DNA of 64,000 nucleotides from Clostridium saccharobutylicum DSM 13864. Its GTDB lineage: Bacteria; Bacillota; Clostridia; Clostridiales; Clostridiaceae. The stretch spans positions 1,762,501 to 1,826,500 of the forward strand of contig NC_022571.1 of the NCBI RefSeq assembly GCF_000473995.1, read 5' to 3'. A program made the translations under genes and the position numbers. The notes beneath the pieces are model-generated. The model made no database searches. It was not told the origin of the DNA and saw only the letters and a list, made by a program, of their open reading frames with translations. Positions 1 through 7,156 of this stretch are shown here, piece by piece. The stretch's first letter is position 1; the number at the start of each line of letters is the position of its first letter.

Positions 1-579
1 TTTTTTGTAATTATTTTTTCAGCTTTATTTCTGCGAGAAAAGATAAAAAATAAGCAGTTCATAGCAGTTATGATTGCATTTGTTGGAGCATTATTTATAA
101 TTAAGCCATCATTTACTTTTGAAGTGATACCAGCACTTGTAGGAACACTAGGAGGCATATGTGCAGCAGCAGCTTATACTTGTGTTAGAGCTTTAAGTGG
201 AAAGGAAAAACCAAATACAATTGTATTTTATTTTTCTTTTTTTTCAAGTGTTGTTACATTTCCACTAATGATGTTCTCATATAAGCAGATGTCAACAATA
301 CAATTAACTTATTTAATTTTAGCAGGAGTATTTGCAAGTCTAGGGCAATTTGGAATAACATTAGCATATAAATATGCTCCAGCTAAAGAAATATCTATAT
401 TTGATTATACAAATATACTTTTTTCAGCAATAATTAGTTTATGTTTATTTGGAGTACTTCCAGATTACTTAAGTGTTATAGGGTATTTAATCATCTTTGG
501 AGCATCTTTTTACATGTTTTTATTTAATAAGAAGCTGGATAAAGAAGAGTTTATAAAGATAAAAGAAATTGAAAGATAA
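1..579 (+). CDS. EamA/DMT-family membrane transporter, 3' part
   Basis: The reading frame is open from base 1 to the stop, so the start lies outside the window. The visible ~192 residues are almost entirely hydrophobic helices separated by short charged loops, ending in a Lys/Glu-rich cytoplasmic tail. The segment order (a charged FLREKIKNK loop, then a helix with GALFIIKPS) is typical of the junction between the two EamA repeats of drug/metabolite transporters, which have ten helices in about 300 residues. The substrate cannot be told. A strong hairpin terminator follows directly. Confidence 0.8.
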   Translation, partial: FFVIIFSALFLREKIKNKQFIAVMIAFVGALFIIKPSFTFEVIPALVGTLGGICAAAAYTCVRALSGKEKPNTIVFYFSFFSSVVTFPLMMFSYKQMSTIQLTYLILAGVFASLGQFGITLAYKYAPAKEISIFDYTNILFSAIISLCLFGVLPDYLSVIGYLIIFGASFYMFLFNKKLDKEEFIKIKEIER

Positions 580-609
580 TATTTATTAATGAATGCAAGT
601 TCTAATTAT

Positions 610-655
610 GAGGTTATTTTAAAGAGTTTTTAAAATAACCTCATTTTAATTTTTT
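610..655 (+). terminator. Rho-independent terminator after the DMT permease
   Basis: GAGGTTATTTTAAA and its complement TTTAAAATAACCTC (610-641) form a 14-bp stem with a short loop. T-rich sequence follows. Confidence 0.85.
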
Positions 656-765
656 ATCAATTAGATTAGATAAGATAATTTAGTGAAAGCGAGAATTGTG
701 AAGAACATAATTCAAGGAACAATAAAGGTATAAAAAAACAATATTAAAAAATATAAGAAAAAAAC

Positions 766-794
766 TTGACAAATATACCCCGATATCTTATTAT
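766..794 (+). promoter_or_regulatory. Sigma-A promoter of the flavodoxin operon
   Basis: TTGACA at 766-771 and TATTAT at 789-794 are separated by exactly 17 bp, close to the vegetative consensus. The flavodoxin start lies 54 bp downstream of the -10. Confidence 0.85.
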
Positions 795-799
795 GTAGT

Positions 800-818
800 T
801 GAGAATGATTTTCAAAAT
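800..818 (+). promoter_or_regulatory. Fur box in the flavodoxin promoter
   Basis: TGAGAATGATTTTCAAAAT matches most positions of the 19-bp Fur consensus (GATAATGATAATCATTATC). It lies just downstream of the -10, so bound Fur would block initiation. This predicts flavodoxin induction under iron limitation, when flavodoxin replaces ferredoxin. Confidence 0.75.
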
Positions 819-847
819 TAACTGAGGAAAATTAGGAGGTAGATAAA

Positions 848-1258
848 ATGAAAATAGTTTATTGGTCAGGAACAGGAAATACAGAAAATATGGCTGAATT
901 AATTGCAAAAGGAATTGCAGAAGGTGGTAAAGAAGCCAAAGCAATAAGTGTATCAGATGTAAATGTAGATGAATTACTAAAGGAAGAAGTTCTTGTTTTA
1001 GGATGTCCAGCAATGGGAGATGAAGTCCTAGAAGAAGGAGAATTCGAACCATTCATAGATGAAATTTCAACTAAGGTATCTGGTAAAAAAGTTGTACTAT
1101 TTGGCTCATATGGTTGGGGAGATGGTCAATGGATGAGAGATTGGGAAGAAAGAATGCTTGGGTATGGATGCGTAATCCCAGAAGAATGTTTAATAGTCCA
1201 AAATGAACCAGATGAAAATCAATGCATAGAGTTTGGAAAGAAGATAGCTCTTTTATAA
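848..1258 (+). CDS. Short-chain flavodoxin
   Basis: This 136-residue protein is the size of clostridial short-chain flavodoxins, which carry one FMN and replace ferredoxin as a low-potential electron carrier in the cytoplasm. The N-terminal beta strand is followed by the FMN phosphate-binding loop SGTGNTE at residues 7-13. Later FMN-ring loops are visible around GCPAMGDE and FGSYGWGDG. AGGAGG lies 7-8 bp before the ATG. The promoter carries a Fur box, so it is probably iron-repressed. The next gene, DUF3793, starts 20 bp later and is probably cotranscribed. Confidence 0.95.
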   Translation: MKIVYWSGTGNTENMAELIAKGIAEGGKEAKAISVSDVNVDELLKEEVLVLGCPAMGDEVLEEGEFEPFIDEISTKVSGKKVVLFGSYGWGDGQWMRDWEERMLGYGCVIPEECLIVQNEPDENQCIEFGKKIALL

Positions 1259-1278
1259 AATGAAAGTGGTGTGATGAT

Positions 1279-1899
1279 ATGAAGTATCTAGATTTTTATA
1301 ATAAATTAGATTCAATGAAAAATAAAGAATATATAGAAAACTTTTTGGTTTACAATATGTCATTAGTTATAGCAGGAGTTAAACCAGCTGTAACCATAAC
1401 AATTAAGAAGAATAATAAAAAGATTTATGATAATTGGAATAAATTCGGGAAAGATTTTATAGATAATATAAAATTAAAATCTATTGAATTAAGAGAAAGT
1501 GATGATTCTATAATATTAATGATTTATGATGAAGAGATTCTTAAAAAAGAAGTTTTAAGTAAAGACAATATGAAATTTTTAATTAATCTCGGATATTCAT
1601 CTGAAGCTAAAATTGAAGATTATATAAATACATTAAAGTCTAGATATGAAAAATATCATTGCCCACATGAATTAGGATTATTCCTTGGAATACCTTTTGA
1701 AGATGTTAAAGATTTTATGGAATGTACTACTAAGAAATGTTTACTATGTGGATATTGGAAGGTATACAATAATAGTGGACAAGCAAAAATTATTTTTAAT
1801 CAATACAATAAAGTTAAAGAATATACAATGAAGAGTATGCTTAAAGGAAATCTATCGCAAGACCTCGTTTTTAATATAAAAAAGTCCTTTAGTGCATAA
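1279..1899 (+). CDS. DUF3793 family protein
   Basis: I recognise the DUF3793 family from the C-terminal half, with CPHELGLFLG (around residue 120), then DVKDF, CL-CGYWKVY and a basic tail. The paired Cys and His residues could bind a metal, but no function is established. Genes of this family often follow flavodoxin or iron-transport genes in clostridia. Here it lies 20 bp behind the Fur-regulated flavodoxin, so it is probably iron-responsive too. Length 206 residues; no signal peptide or membrane helix. Confidence 0.8.
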   Translation: MKYLDFYNKLDSMKNKEYIENFLVYNMSLVIAGVKPAVTITIKKNNKKIYDNWNKFGKDFIDNIKLKSIELRESDDSIILMIYDEEILKKEVLSKDNMKFLINLGYSSEAKIEDYINTLKSRYEKYHCPHELGLFLGIPFEDVKDFMECTTKKCLLCGYWKVYNNSGQAKIIFNQYNKVKEYTMKSMLKGNLSQDLVFNIKKSFSA

Positions 1900-2148
1900 T
1901 TCAAATAATACAAATCTCTCTATTGAAAGCTCTAAATACAGTAATGCTCCAGTTCTTTATTTAGAGCACTAACAGATAATCATATAAAATATAGTTTTTG
2001 TTAGAATTTTAAATAGATGTATCTTGATTAGGCATAAATCTAAGATATGAGTAAACTTAATAAATGCTATTTAGTAAATTTTAATTATATGGATAGCTTT
2101 AAAATTAAATGCCATATACACTTTAATAATAATGAGTAATTAACCAAA

Positions 2149-2180
2149 GAATTTTTTAGTACCACACAACTAAAAAATTC
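2149..2180. repeat. Hairpin 1 with CCACACA loop
   Basis: A perfect 12-bp stem, GAATTTTTTAGT with ACTAAAAAATTC, encloses the 8-nt loop ACCACACA. It has no T-tract on either side strong enough to call it a terminator. Hairpin 2, 77 bp downstream, has an unrelated stem but also a CCACACA loop. Confidence 0.6.
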
Positions 2181-2256
2181 TACTCGCTACACACACAAAC
2201 GAATTATACATCATTAAATATAAATAAAAGTAGATACATTCTGTAAAATTAATATA

Positions 2257-2291
2257 AAACCCGTAAGGTTCCACACACGCCTTACGGGTTT
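2257..2291. repeat. Hairpin 2 with CCACACA loop
   Basis: A perfect 12-bp stem, AAACCCGTAAGG with CCTTACGGGTTT, encloses an 11-nt loop containing CCACACA. It could act as a terminator in either direction because T/A runs flank it. The loop match with hairpin 1 is the notable point. Confidence 0.6.
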
Positions 2292-2486
2292 AAATTTATA
2301 TATAAATAACTGAAATTAGATAGGATTTTTACAAAAACTAATAACTGAAGTATAATTTATGTTATACAATATCTAAAGTGTGAAAGACTATAAGTAAATA
2401 TACTTTTTAAAAAATTAGAATGTAAATTAGATATTATAATTAATTGGGGTTGAAATTTAAGAGAAAAAGGAAGTGAGAAAATAGTT

Positions 2487-3026
2487 ATGTTATTTAATAA
2501 GTTGATTGAAATTGATAAAGTAAGTGATTCTATAGGAAATGTTAACTTTAGAGAAGCAGTAAGAGCTGTTATTATTAAGGATAATAAAATTTTAATGGTA
2601 CATTCTAAAAATAGAGATTATAAATTTCCAGGTGGGGGAATTAAAAAAAACGAAGATCCAATAGAGGCTTTAAAGAGAGAAATTGAAGAAGAGACAGGTT
2701 ATATTTGTACAAAAGTAAGCAATCAAATTGGAATCATAACTGAAAAAAGTAAAGATAAGTATGTAAATAATAGAATTTTTAAGATGATATCTTATTATTA
2801 TTTTGCAGAAGTTTCAGATGTAAAAAAAGAGCAAAAATTAGATGCCTATGAAGCAATGTTAGAATTTAAACCAATATGGATTCCGCTTGAAGAAGCTATA
2901 AATAATAATGAAACAATAATAAATTCGGGAATGGAACCAATTGCAAATTGGATTAATAGAGAAACATATGCATTAAATAAAATTAATGCATATATAAATA
3001 AAAGAAATTATAATAAAAAGGTTTGA
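2487..3026 (+). CDS. Nudix hydrolase
   Basis: A complete Nudix box is visible at about residues 50-72, with GGG, then E, then REIEEETGY (pattern GX5EX7REUXEEXGU), including the Glu residues that bind the catalytic metal. These enzymes hydrolyse a nucleoside diphosphate linked to another group. The substrate here (damaged nucleotide, ADP-ribose, nucleotide sugar) cannot be told. Length 179 residues, soluble. The gene stands alone between a non-coding gap and a shared terminator with the convergent cotJ operon. Confidence 0.9.
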   Translation: MLFNKLIEIDKVSDSIGNVNFREAVRAVIIKDNKILMVHSKNRDYKFPGGGIKKNEDPIEALKREIEEETGYICTKVSNQIGIITEKSKDKYVNNRIFKMISYYYFAEVSDVKKEQKLDAYEAMLEFKPIWIPLEEAINNNETIINSGMEPIANWINRETYALNKINAYINKRNYNKKV

Positions 3027-3074
3027 AGCTTTTTATTGGTAATTTAAATAGAAAGTGGCTGAAGAACATAAAAC

Positions 3075-3116
3075 AAACAGGGGCTATCGCACTAAAAAAT
3101 GCGATAGCCCCTGTTT
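3075..3116. terminator. Bidirectional terminator between Nudix gene and cotJC
   Basis: A perfect 17-bp stem, AAACAGGGGCTATCGCA and its complement, with an 8-nt loop. A/T runs on both flanks suit convergent genes. Confidence 0.9.
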
Positions 3117-3184
3117 AATAATAAATCACAACGCGTCTGCAATCTATTAAAAAATGAAGTTAATTCAAAGTATTTATCAAATAG

Positions 3185-3751
3185 CTATTTTTTCATGCAC
3201 ATATGATCTTGAACATGTTGCAAAGCTTCACCAAATCTTTGATAGTGGACAACTTCTCTTTCTCTTAACCACTTTAATACGTCTTTAATATCTTGTTCAT
3301 CAGTTAAATTAATTAAATTCTCATAAGTTGCTCTAGCTTTTTGCTCAGCTGCCATGTCTTCATGTAAATCAGCAATTACATCGCCTTTAGCTTGAATATA
3401 AGTTGCAGTCCATGGATTACCAGTAGCATCTACATAAAATAAAGCTTTTCTATGATCTGCATAACTACCAGCAAGTCCAGCAGCTTCTATCTCTTTAACA
3501 GTTGCATTTTCCATAAGTTGATAAACCATAGTTGCAATCATTTCAACATGAGCCATTTCTTCTGTTCCAATATCAGTTAATAATCCTTTAGATTTGCCAG
3601 TTGGCATTGTATAACGCTGATTTAAATATCTAAGAGCAGCGCTTAATTCTCCATCAGGACCACCATATTGAGTTATTAAATATTTTGCCATTTTTAAATC
3701 TTTACATTTTAAATTTATTGGATATTCTAATGTTTTTACATAATGCCACAT
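3185..3751 (-). CDS. cotJC: Spore coat protein CotJC (manganese-catalase fold)
   Basis: The 188-residue protein has the four-helix ferritin-like layout of manganese catalases. Metal-ligand-type residues are seen in GGPDGELSAA, EEMAHVEM and EREVVHYQRF. It begins MWHYVK and matches CotJC, a coat component made in the mother cell. It is the last gene of cotJA-cotJB-cotJC, 15 bp after cotJB. In Bacillus this operon is sigma-E dependent. Catalase activity of CotJC is a family inference. Confidence 0.93.
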   Translation of the reverse strand: MWHYVKTLEYPINLKCKDLKMAKYLITQYGGPDGELSAALRYLNQRYTMPTGKSKGLLTDIGTEEMAHVEMIATMVYQLMENATVKEIEAAGLAGSYADHRKALFYVDATGNPWTATYIQAKGDVIADLHEDMAAEQKARATYENLINLTDEQDIKDVLKWLREREVVHYQRFGEALQHVQDHMCMKK

Positions 3752-3766
3752 AAGTTCAAAACCCTC

Positions 3767-4018
3767 CTATTCATAATTTTCCCAAGGCCAAGGTTGATCA
3801 ACCCAAGCTCGTGGATTTTCTACAAAAGATGAACCGAAATTTGTAAGTGGGCCATAATCTTTTTCATATTCATGAACTAGACTAGTTAATTTAGCAGATA
3901 CTTTTTCGTAATCATCTTTGGCATTTTTAGAATCAGGAAAATTATCTAGGAATAAATTAAGTTCCACAGCACAAAACTGATAAGTTAATATTTTATCTAA
4001 AATTTCTCTTCCATACAT
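3767..4018 (-). CDS. cotJB: Spore coat protein CotJB
   Basis: This 83-residue protein is the usual CotJB size. It shows the family signature of an N-terminal ILTYQFCAVELNLFLD helix and a C-terminal YGPLTNFG...PWPWE motif. It is needed with CotJA and CotJC for the CotJ complex in the spore coat. It sits between cotJA (12 bp upstream) and cotJC (15 bp downstream) in one transcript. Confidence 0.92.
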   Translation of the reverse strand: MYGREILDKILTYQFCAVELNLFLDNFPDSKNAKDDYEKVSAKLTSLVHEYEKDYGPLTNFGSSFVENPRAWVDQPWPWENYE

Positions 4019-4030
4019 AATAAATCACCT

Positions 4031-4282
4031 CTAATATTTTTTCTTTTTGCATTCCATATAAGGTTTATAAAGGTCTTCAAAAATAGTTCCTTTATTAAAA
4101 CTTTCTTTACAGGAAAACAAGTTTTCATATTTTTGAGGCAATATATATGCTTTGGCATATTCTACACCATGTTCTTTACTATATTCTACGCCAGGTTTTT
4201 TAACATATTCTTTACCATATTCCATACCGTGCATTTGATCGTATTCTTTTTGTTTACACATACAGTCATCATGTCTGTACAT
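4031..4282 (-). CDS. cotJA: Spore coat associated protein CotJA-like
   Basis: First gene of the cotJ operon, 83 residues. The C-terminal part (residues ~48-83, YILPQKYENLFS...GTIFEDLYKPY) is the conserved CotJA segment. The N-terminal half is a local Tyr/Lys/Glu-rich repeat (EYGKEYV, EYSKEHG, EYAKAY) that looks expanded by slippage or duplication. The coordinates cover only 83 codons, so this is a compact form. Its Tyr content suits cross-linking in the coat. Confidence 0.85.
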   Translation of the reverse strand: MYRHDDCMCKQKEYDQMHGMEYGKEYVKKPGVEYSKEHGVEYAKAYILPQKYENLFSCKESFNKGTIFEDLYKPYMECKKKKY

Positions 4283-4320
4283 AAATTTTCGTCCCTTCGT
4301 TTCTTACTTACTTAATAAAT

Positions 4321-4328
4321 ATCTTATG
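4321..4328 (-). promoter_or_regulatory. Possible sporulation-sigma -10 for cotJABC
   Basis: Read on the minus strand, CATAAGAT lies about 40 bp upstream of cotJA and fits the sigma-E/sigma-K -10 pattern CATANNNT. No convincing -35 is visible, so this is tentative; coat-gene context supports it. Confidence 0.4.
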
Positions 4329-4519
4329 CAATTGATGAGTTGATGTGATAATTTGAATTAAAAAAATAAAATAAATAATTAGTAACTATTTACAAATTAA
4401 GCAGTATAATGTATTATAAATATATAGTATCAAATTGATATTATCTAAAAGATGTAAACTAATTTGAATTAATGTGTTGTACGGAAGTTAAAAAAATATA
4501 TATAAGTTGCATTAAAGAG

Positions 4520-4532
4520 TATACATTGTATA
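4520..4532. promoter_or_regulatory. Palindrome upstream of the NrtR-like gene
   Basis: TATACATTGTATA is a perfect 13-bp palindrome about 80 bp before the regulator gene. A second AT palindrome (6442-6456) lies upstream of the nicotinamidase gene. Either could be an operator for the NrtR-like protein, but such palindromes are expected by chance in AT-rich DNA. Confidence 0.3.
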
Positions 4533-4613
4533 TTGGGTGTTTATATTCATGTAAGTTACTGTAATATAAGTTCATTATCGCAACTCATATAGTTAAAGGT
4601 TAGGGATGATTAG

Positions 4614-5507
4614 ATGAAGAAAGAAATTTTATTAAAAGAAGAAAAAGAATTTTTAGATCAATATAATCCTAATGAGTACGAAAGACCTAGTGTGACAAAT
4701 GATGTAATAATATTTACAACTAGTGATTTAAAAGAAGATAATTCTAGAAAAGTACCAAGGAAGGGAATGCAGGTTTTGTTAATAAAGAGAAATGAATTTC
4801 CTGAAAAATACAAATGGGCGATACCAGGTGGTTTTGTAAATCTTAATGAAAGTTTAGAAGAAGGTGCAATTAGAAAGTTAAAAGAAGAAACAGGCATAGA
4901 TAATGTTTATATAGAACAGTTATATAGCTTTGGAGATATAAATAGAGATCCAAGAACAAGAGTTATAAGCATTGGGAATATGGCCTTAATTGCTAAAGAA
5001 AATATTAATTTTAATAAAAATATAAAGCCTAAAGAAACAAAATGGTTTTGGATAAATAAGAAATTAATAAACAGTGAAAGTTGTGAAGGACGTATTATAA
5101 ATAAATATAATTTAAGTTTAAAAAGTGAAGATGAAGAAATTGAAATTAAATATGAAATATTAGAAATTACAGAAAAAAGTATATTAAGAAAACAAGAAAA
5201 AACTTATACGCTGTTGGAATCTAGTAATGATAAACTAGCTTTTGACCATTATAAAATAATAGATTACGCATTAGATAGAATTAGAAATAAAATTGAGTAT
5301 ACACCAATTGCTTTAAATTTGCTTCCTAGATTATTTACAGTAAAAGAACTTCAATATGTTTACGAAGCAATAATGGGAAGAGAAATATTAAATTTTAGAA
5401 GAAAGATGGATGACATGATTATAGAAACCGATGAAAAAATTGAAGGAAGGCCTTTTAGACCAGCTAAGATGTTTAAGTTCAATGAAGAGTTTGAACACAA
5501 ATTTTAA
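4614..5507 (+). CDS. NrtR-like Nudix-winged-helix regulator of NAD metabolism
   Basis: The 297-residue protein has an N-terminal Nudix domain (residues ~25-150) and a C-terminal winged-helix part (~210-290, with NLLPRLFTVKELQYVYEAI and FRRKM). This layout is that of NrtR regulators, which bind ADP-ribose and control NAD synthesis or salvage genes. The Nudix box is altered: the canonical REUXEEXGU reads RKLKEETGI, with Lys replacing the first Glu, as expected for a sensor with weak or no hydrolase activity. It heads a cluster of three NAD-salvage genes. An enzymatic ADP-ribose pyrophosphatase remains an alternative. Confidence 0.8.
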   Translation: MKKEILLKEEKEFLDQYNPNEYERPSVTNDVIIFTTSDLKEDNSRKVPRKGMQVLLIKRNEFPEKYKWAIPGGFVNLNESLEEGAIRKLKEETGIDNVYIEQLYSFGDINRDPRTRVISIGNMALIAKENINFNKNIKPKETKWFWINKKLINSESCEGRIINKYNLSLKSEDEEIEIKYEILEITEKSILRKQEKTYTLLESSNDKLAFDHYKIIDYALDRIRNKIEYTPIALNLLPRLFTVKELQYVYEAIMGREILNFRRKMDDMIIETDEKIEGRPFRPAKMFKFNEEFEHKF

Positions 5508-5571
5508 TATCAATAGTGTAAATTAGAGAAATTAATTAATTTGTAATAATTTTGAAATGGAGATAATAATA

Positions 5572-6381
5572 ATGATTTATTTAAATGAAAAGAAAGTAAA
5601 TGTGAAAAAATTTCCGAATGGTGAATCCTTAATAAATAGTGAAGATTTAAAAGTTAATGAAGAAACTAATATTATTAAATTAAAATTTGAAAGTGATGAG
5701 GATATTACACATTTAATATTTTTAAAAGGACATTTAGATGAATTAAATTGTGAATGTATCCTTGAAATTCTCTATATGCCTTATAGCAGGATGGATAGAA
5801 CAGAAGGAAAAACAGTGTTTACTCTTAAATATTTATGTAAGTTAATTAATTCTATGAATTTTGATAAGGTATATATTTATGAGCCACATTCTGATGTATC
5901 CGTAGCCTTGTTAGATAGAGTTAGTATAATAAATACTTCTTCAAATATTGCTAAAAAGGTATTAGAGAAATTTCTTAGAGAAGAAAAATGTGAAGAACAA
6001 GTTTATTTGGTTTATCCAGATGCAGGTGCTGAAAAAAGATATAGCAAACAAATTGAGTATGATAAGGTATTAAGTGCAAGCAAAGAAAGAGATTTTAAAA
6101 CAGGGTATATAAAGAAACTTGACATTAATGGAACCGTAGACAGTGAAAGTTTTAAGGCAATTATCGTAGATGACTTATGTTCAAAAGGTGGAACTTTTAT
6201 ATTGACTGCAGCTAAATTAAAAAAAATGGGAGCAAGTGAGATTTATTTGGTAGTAACTCATTGTGAAGAAACAATATTTAAAGGTGATATTTTAAAGACA
6301 GATTTAATCAAAAAAGTATATACAACAAACAGTATATTAAGTAGGAAGCATGAGAAGATTGAAATAACTAAGATTATATAA
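5572..6381 (+). CDS. Short PRPP-synthetase-like protein of the NAD cluster
   Basis: I place the start at 5572, because GGAG at 5559-5562 is well spaced for it and would overlap the upstream ATG at 5557. The 269-residue protein aligns with ribose-phosphate pyrophosphokinases: FPNGES near the N-terminus, MPYSRMDR-GK in the ATP loop, EPHSD at the metal/ribose-phosphate site, and the PRPP-type loop VDDLCSKGGT near residue 205. It is about 45 residues shorter than housekeeping Prs and divergent. In this context it may feed PRPP to the NAMPT-like enzyme. Phage proteins of this type can instead pyrophosphorylate ADP-ribose, which is an open alternative. Confidence 0.8.
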   Translation: MIYLNEKKVNVKKFPNGESLINSEDLKVNEETNIIKLKFESDEDITHLIFLKGHLDELNCECILEILYMPYSRMDRTEGKTVFTLKYLCKLINSMNFDKVYIYEPHSDVSVALLDRVSIINTSSNIAKKVLEKFLREEKCEEQVYLVYPDAGAEKRYSKQIEYDKVLSASKERDFKTGYIKKLDINGTVDSESFKAIIVDDLCSKGGTFILTAAKLKKMGASEIYLVVTHCEETIFKGDILKTDLIKKVYTTNSILSRKHEKIEITKII

Positions 6382-6441
6382 ATAAAAAAACGCAAAGGTT
6401 TAAGGATAAAATGTGTTTATGTTATATAAAAAAATATAGAC

Positions 6442-6456
6442 TATATACAGTATATA
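6442..6456. promoter_or_regulatory. Palindrome upstream of nicotinamidase gene
   Basis: TATATACAGTATATA is a perfect 15-bp palindrome about 85 bp before the nicotinamidase start. It is a weak candidate operator; see the matching site at 4520. Confidence 0.3.
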
Positions 6457-6541
6457 TTGAGAAAACTTTAATAAAAAAACAGTATTAATTTAGTTTTAAT
6501 AAATAATTTATTTTAAATGACATATTAAATGGAGGATAAAA

Positions 6542-7081
6542 ATGAAAAAATTATTAGTAGTTGTTGATTATCAAAAGGATTTTGTAGATGGAGCGTTAGG
6601 ATTTAAAAAGGCGGAAACTTTAGAAGAAGGAATTTATAATAAAGTAAAAAGTTATTTAAATAATGGGGATAAAGTTTTATTTACTTATGATACTCATTAT
6701 GAGAATTATTTAGAAACTAGAGAAGGAAAAAGCTTACCAGTTCCTCATTGTATTATAAATACTGAAGGTCACAATTTATATGGGAAGTTAATGGAATTTA
6801 AGGATTCAAAAAATACATTTCATTATAATAAAGAATCTTTTGGTATAGCACCTAAGGATATAATTAGTTTATCTAAGGAAATTGGTGAAGATTTAGACGA
6901 AATAGAGTTAGTTGGTGTTGTAACAAATATATGCGTAATAAGTAATGTAGTAACATTTCAGTCACAGTATATAAACACAAATTTAATTGTTGATGGAACT
7001 CTTTGTGCAAGTTTTAATGAAAGCTTACATGAAAAAGCCTTAGATGTAATAGAATCATTAACTGTAAAAGTTATAAGATAG
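6542..7081 (+). CDS. pncA: Nicotinamidase (isochorismatase-fold amidase)
   Basis: The 179-residue cysteine hydrolase shows the triad Asp9 (VVDYQKDF), Lys97 (HYNKESFG) and Cys131 (GVVTNICV). It converts nicotinamide to nicotinate and ammonia for the Preiss-Handler route. GGAGG precedes the ATG at good spacing. It lies between the Prs-like and NAMPT-like genes, so the cluster could route nicotinamide by deamidation or by direct transfer. Another amide substrate is possible but less likely here. Confidence 0.9.
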   Translation: MKKLLVVVDYQKDFVDGALGFKKAETLEEGIYNKVKSYLNNGDKVLFTYDTHYENYLETREGKSLPVPHCIINTEGHNLYGKLMEFKDSKNTFHYNKESFGIAPKDIISLSKEIGEDLDEIELVGVVTNICVISNVVTFQSQYINTNLIVDGTLCASFNESLHEKALDVIESLTVKVIR

Positions 7082-7156
7082 AACTAACAATTGAGGAAAT
7101 TTCATAATTAAATTTTTTATAAATTAATATTGCAAGGAATGTATAGAGGTGAAGAA

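Larger units (their letters stand above)
1900..2486. other. Non-coding gap with three hairpins
   Basis: No gene is supported in this 587-bp stretch. It holds a 10-bp stem GCTCTAAATA at 1929-1938/1958-1967 without a clear T-tract, plus two perfect 12-bp hairpins with similar loops, listed separately. The remainder is AT-rich without recognisable signals, apart from the likely promoter region of the next gene. Confidence 0.6.

Noticed and set aside
744-1056. Minus-strand ORFs opposite the flavodoxin gene
   Set aside because: They are shadows of the coding strand, hydrophobic or low-complexity by reading complements of AT-rich codons, and lack ribosome-binding sites.
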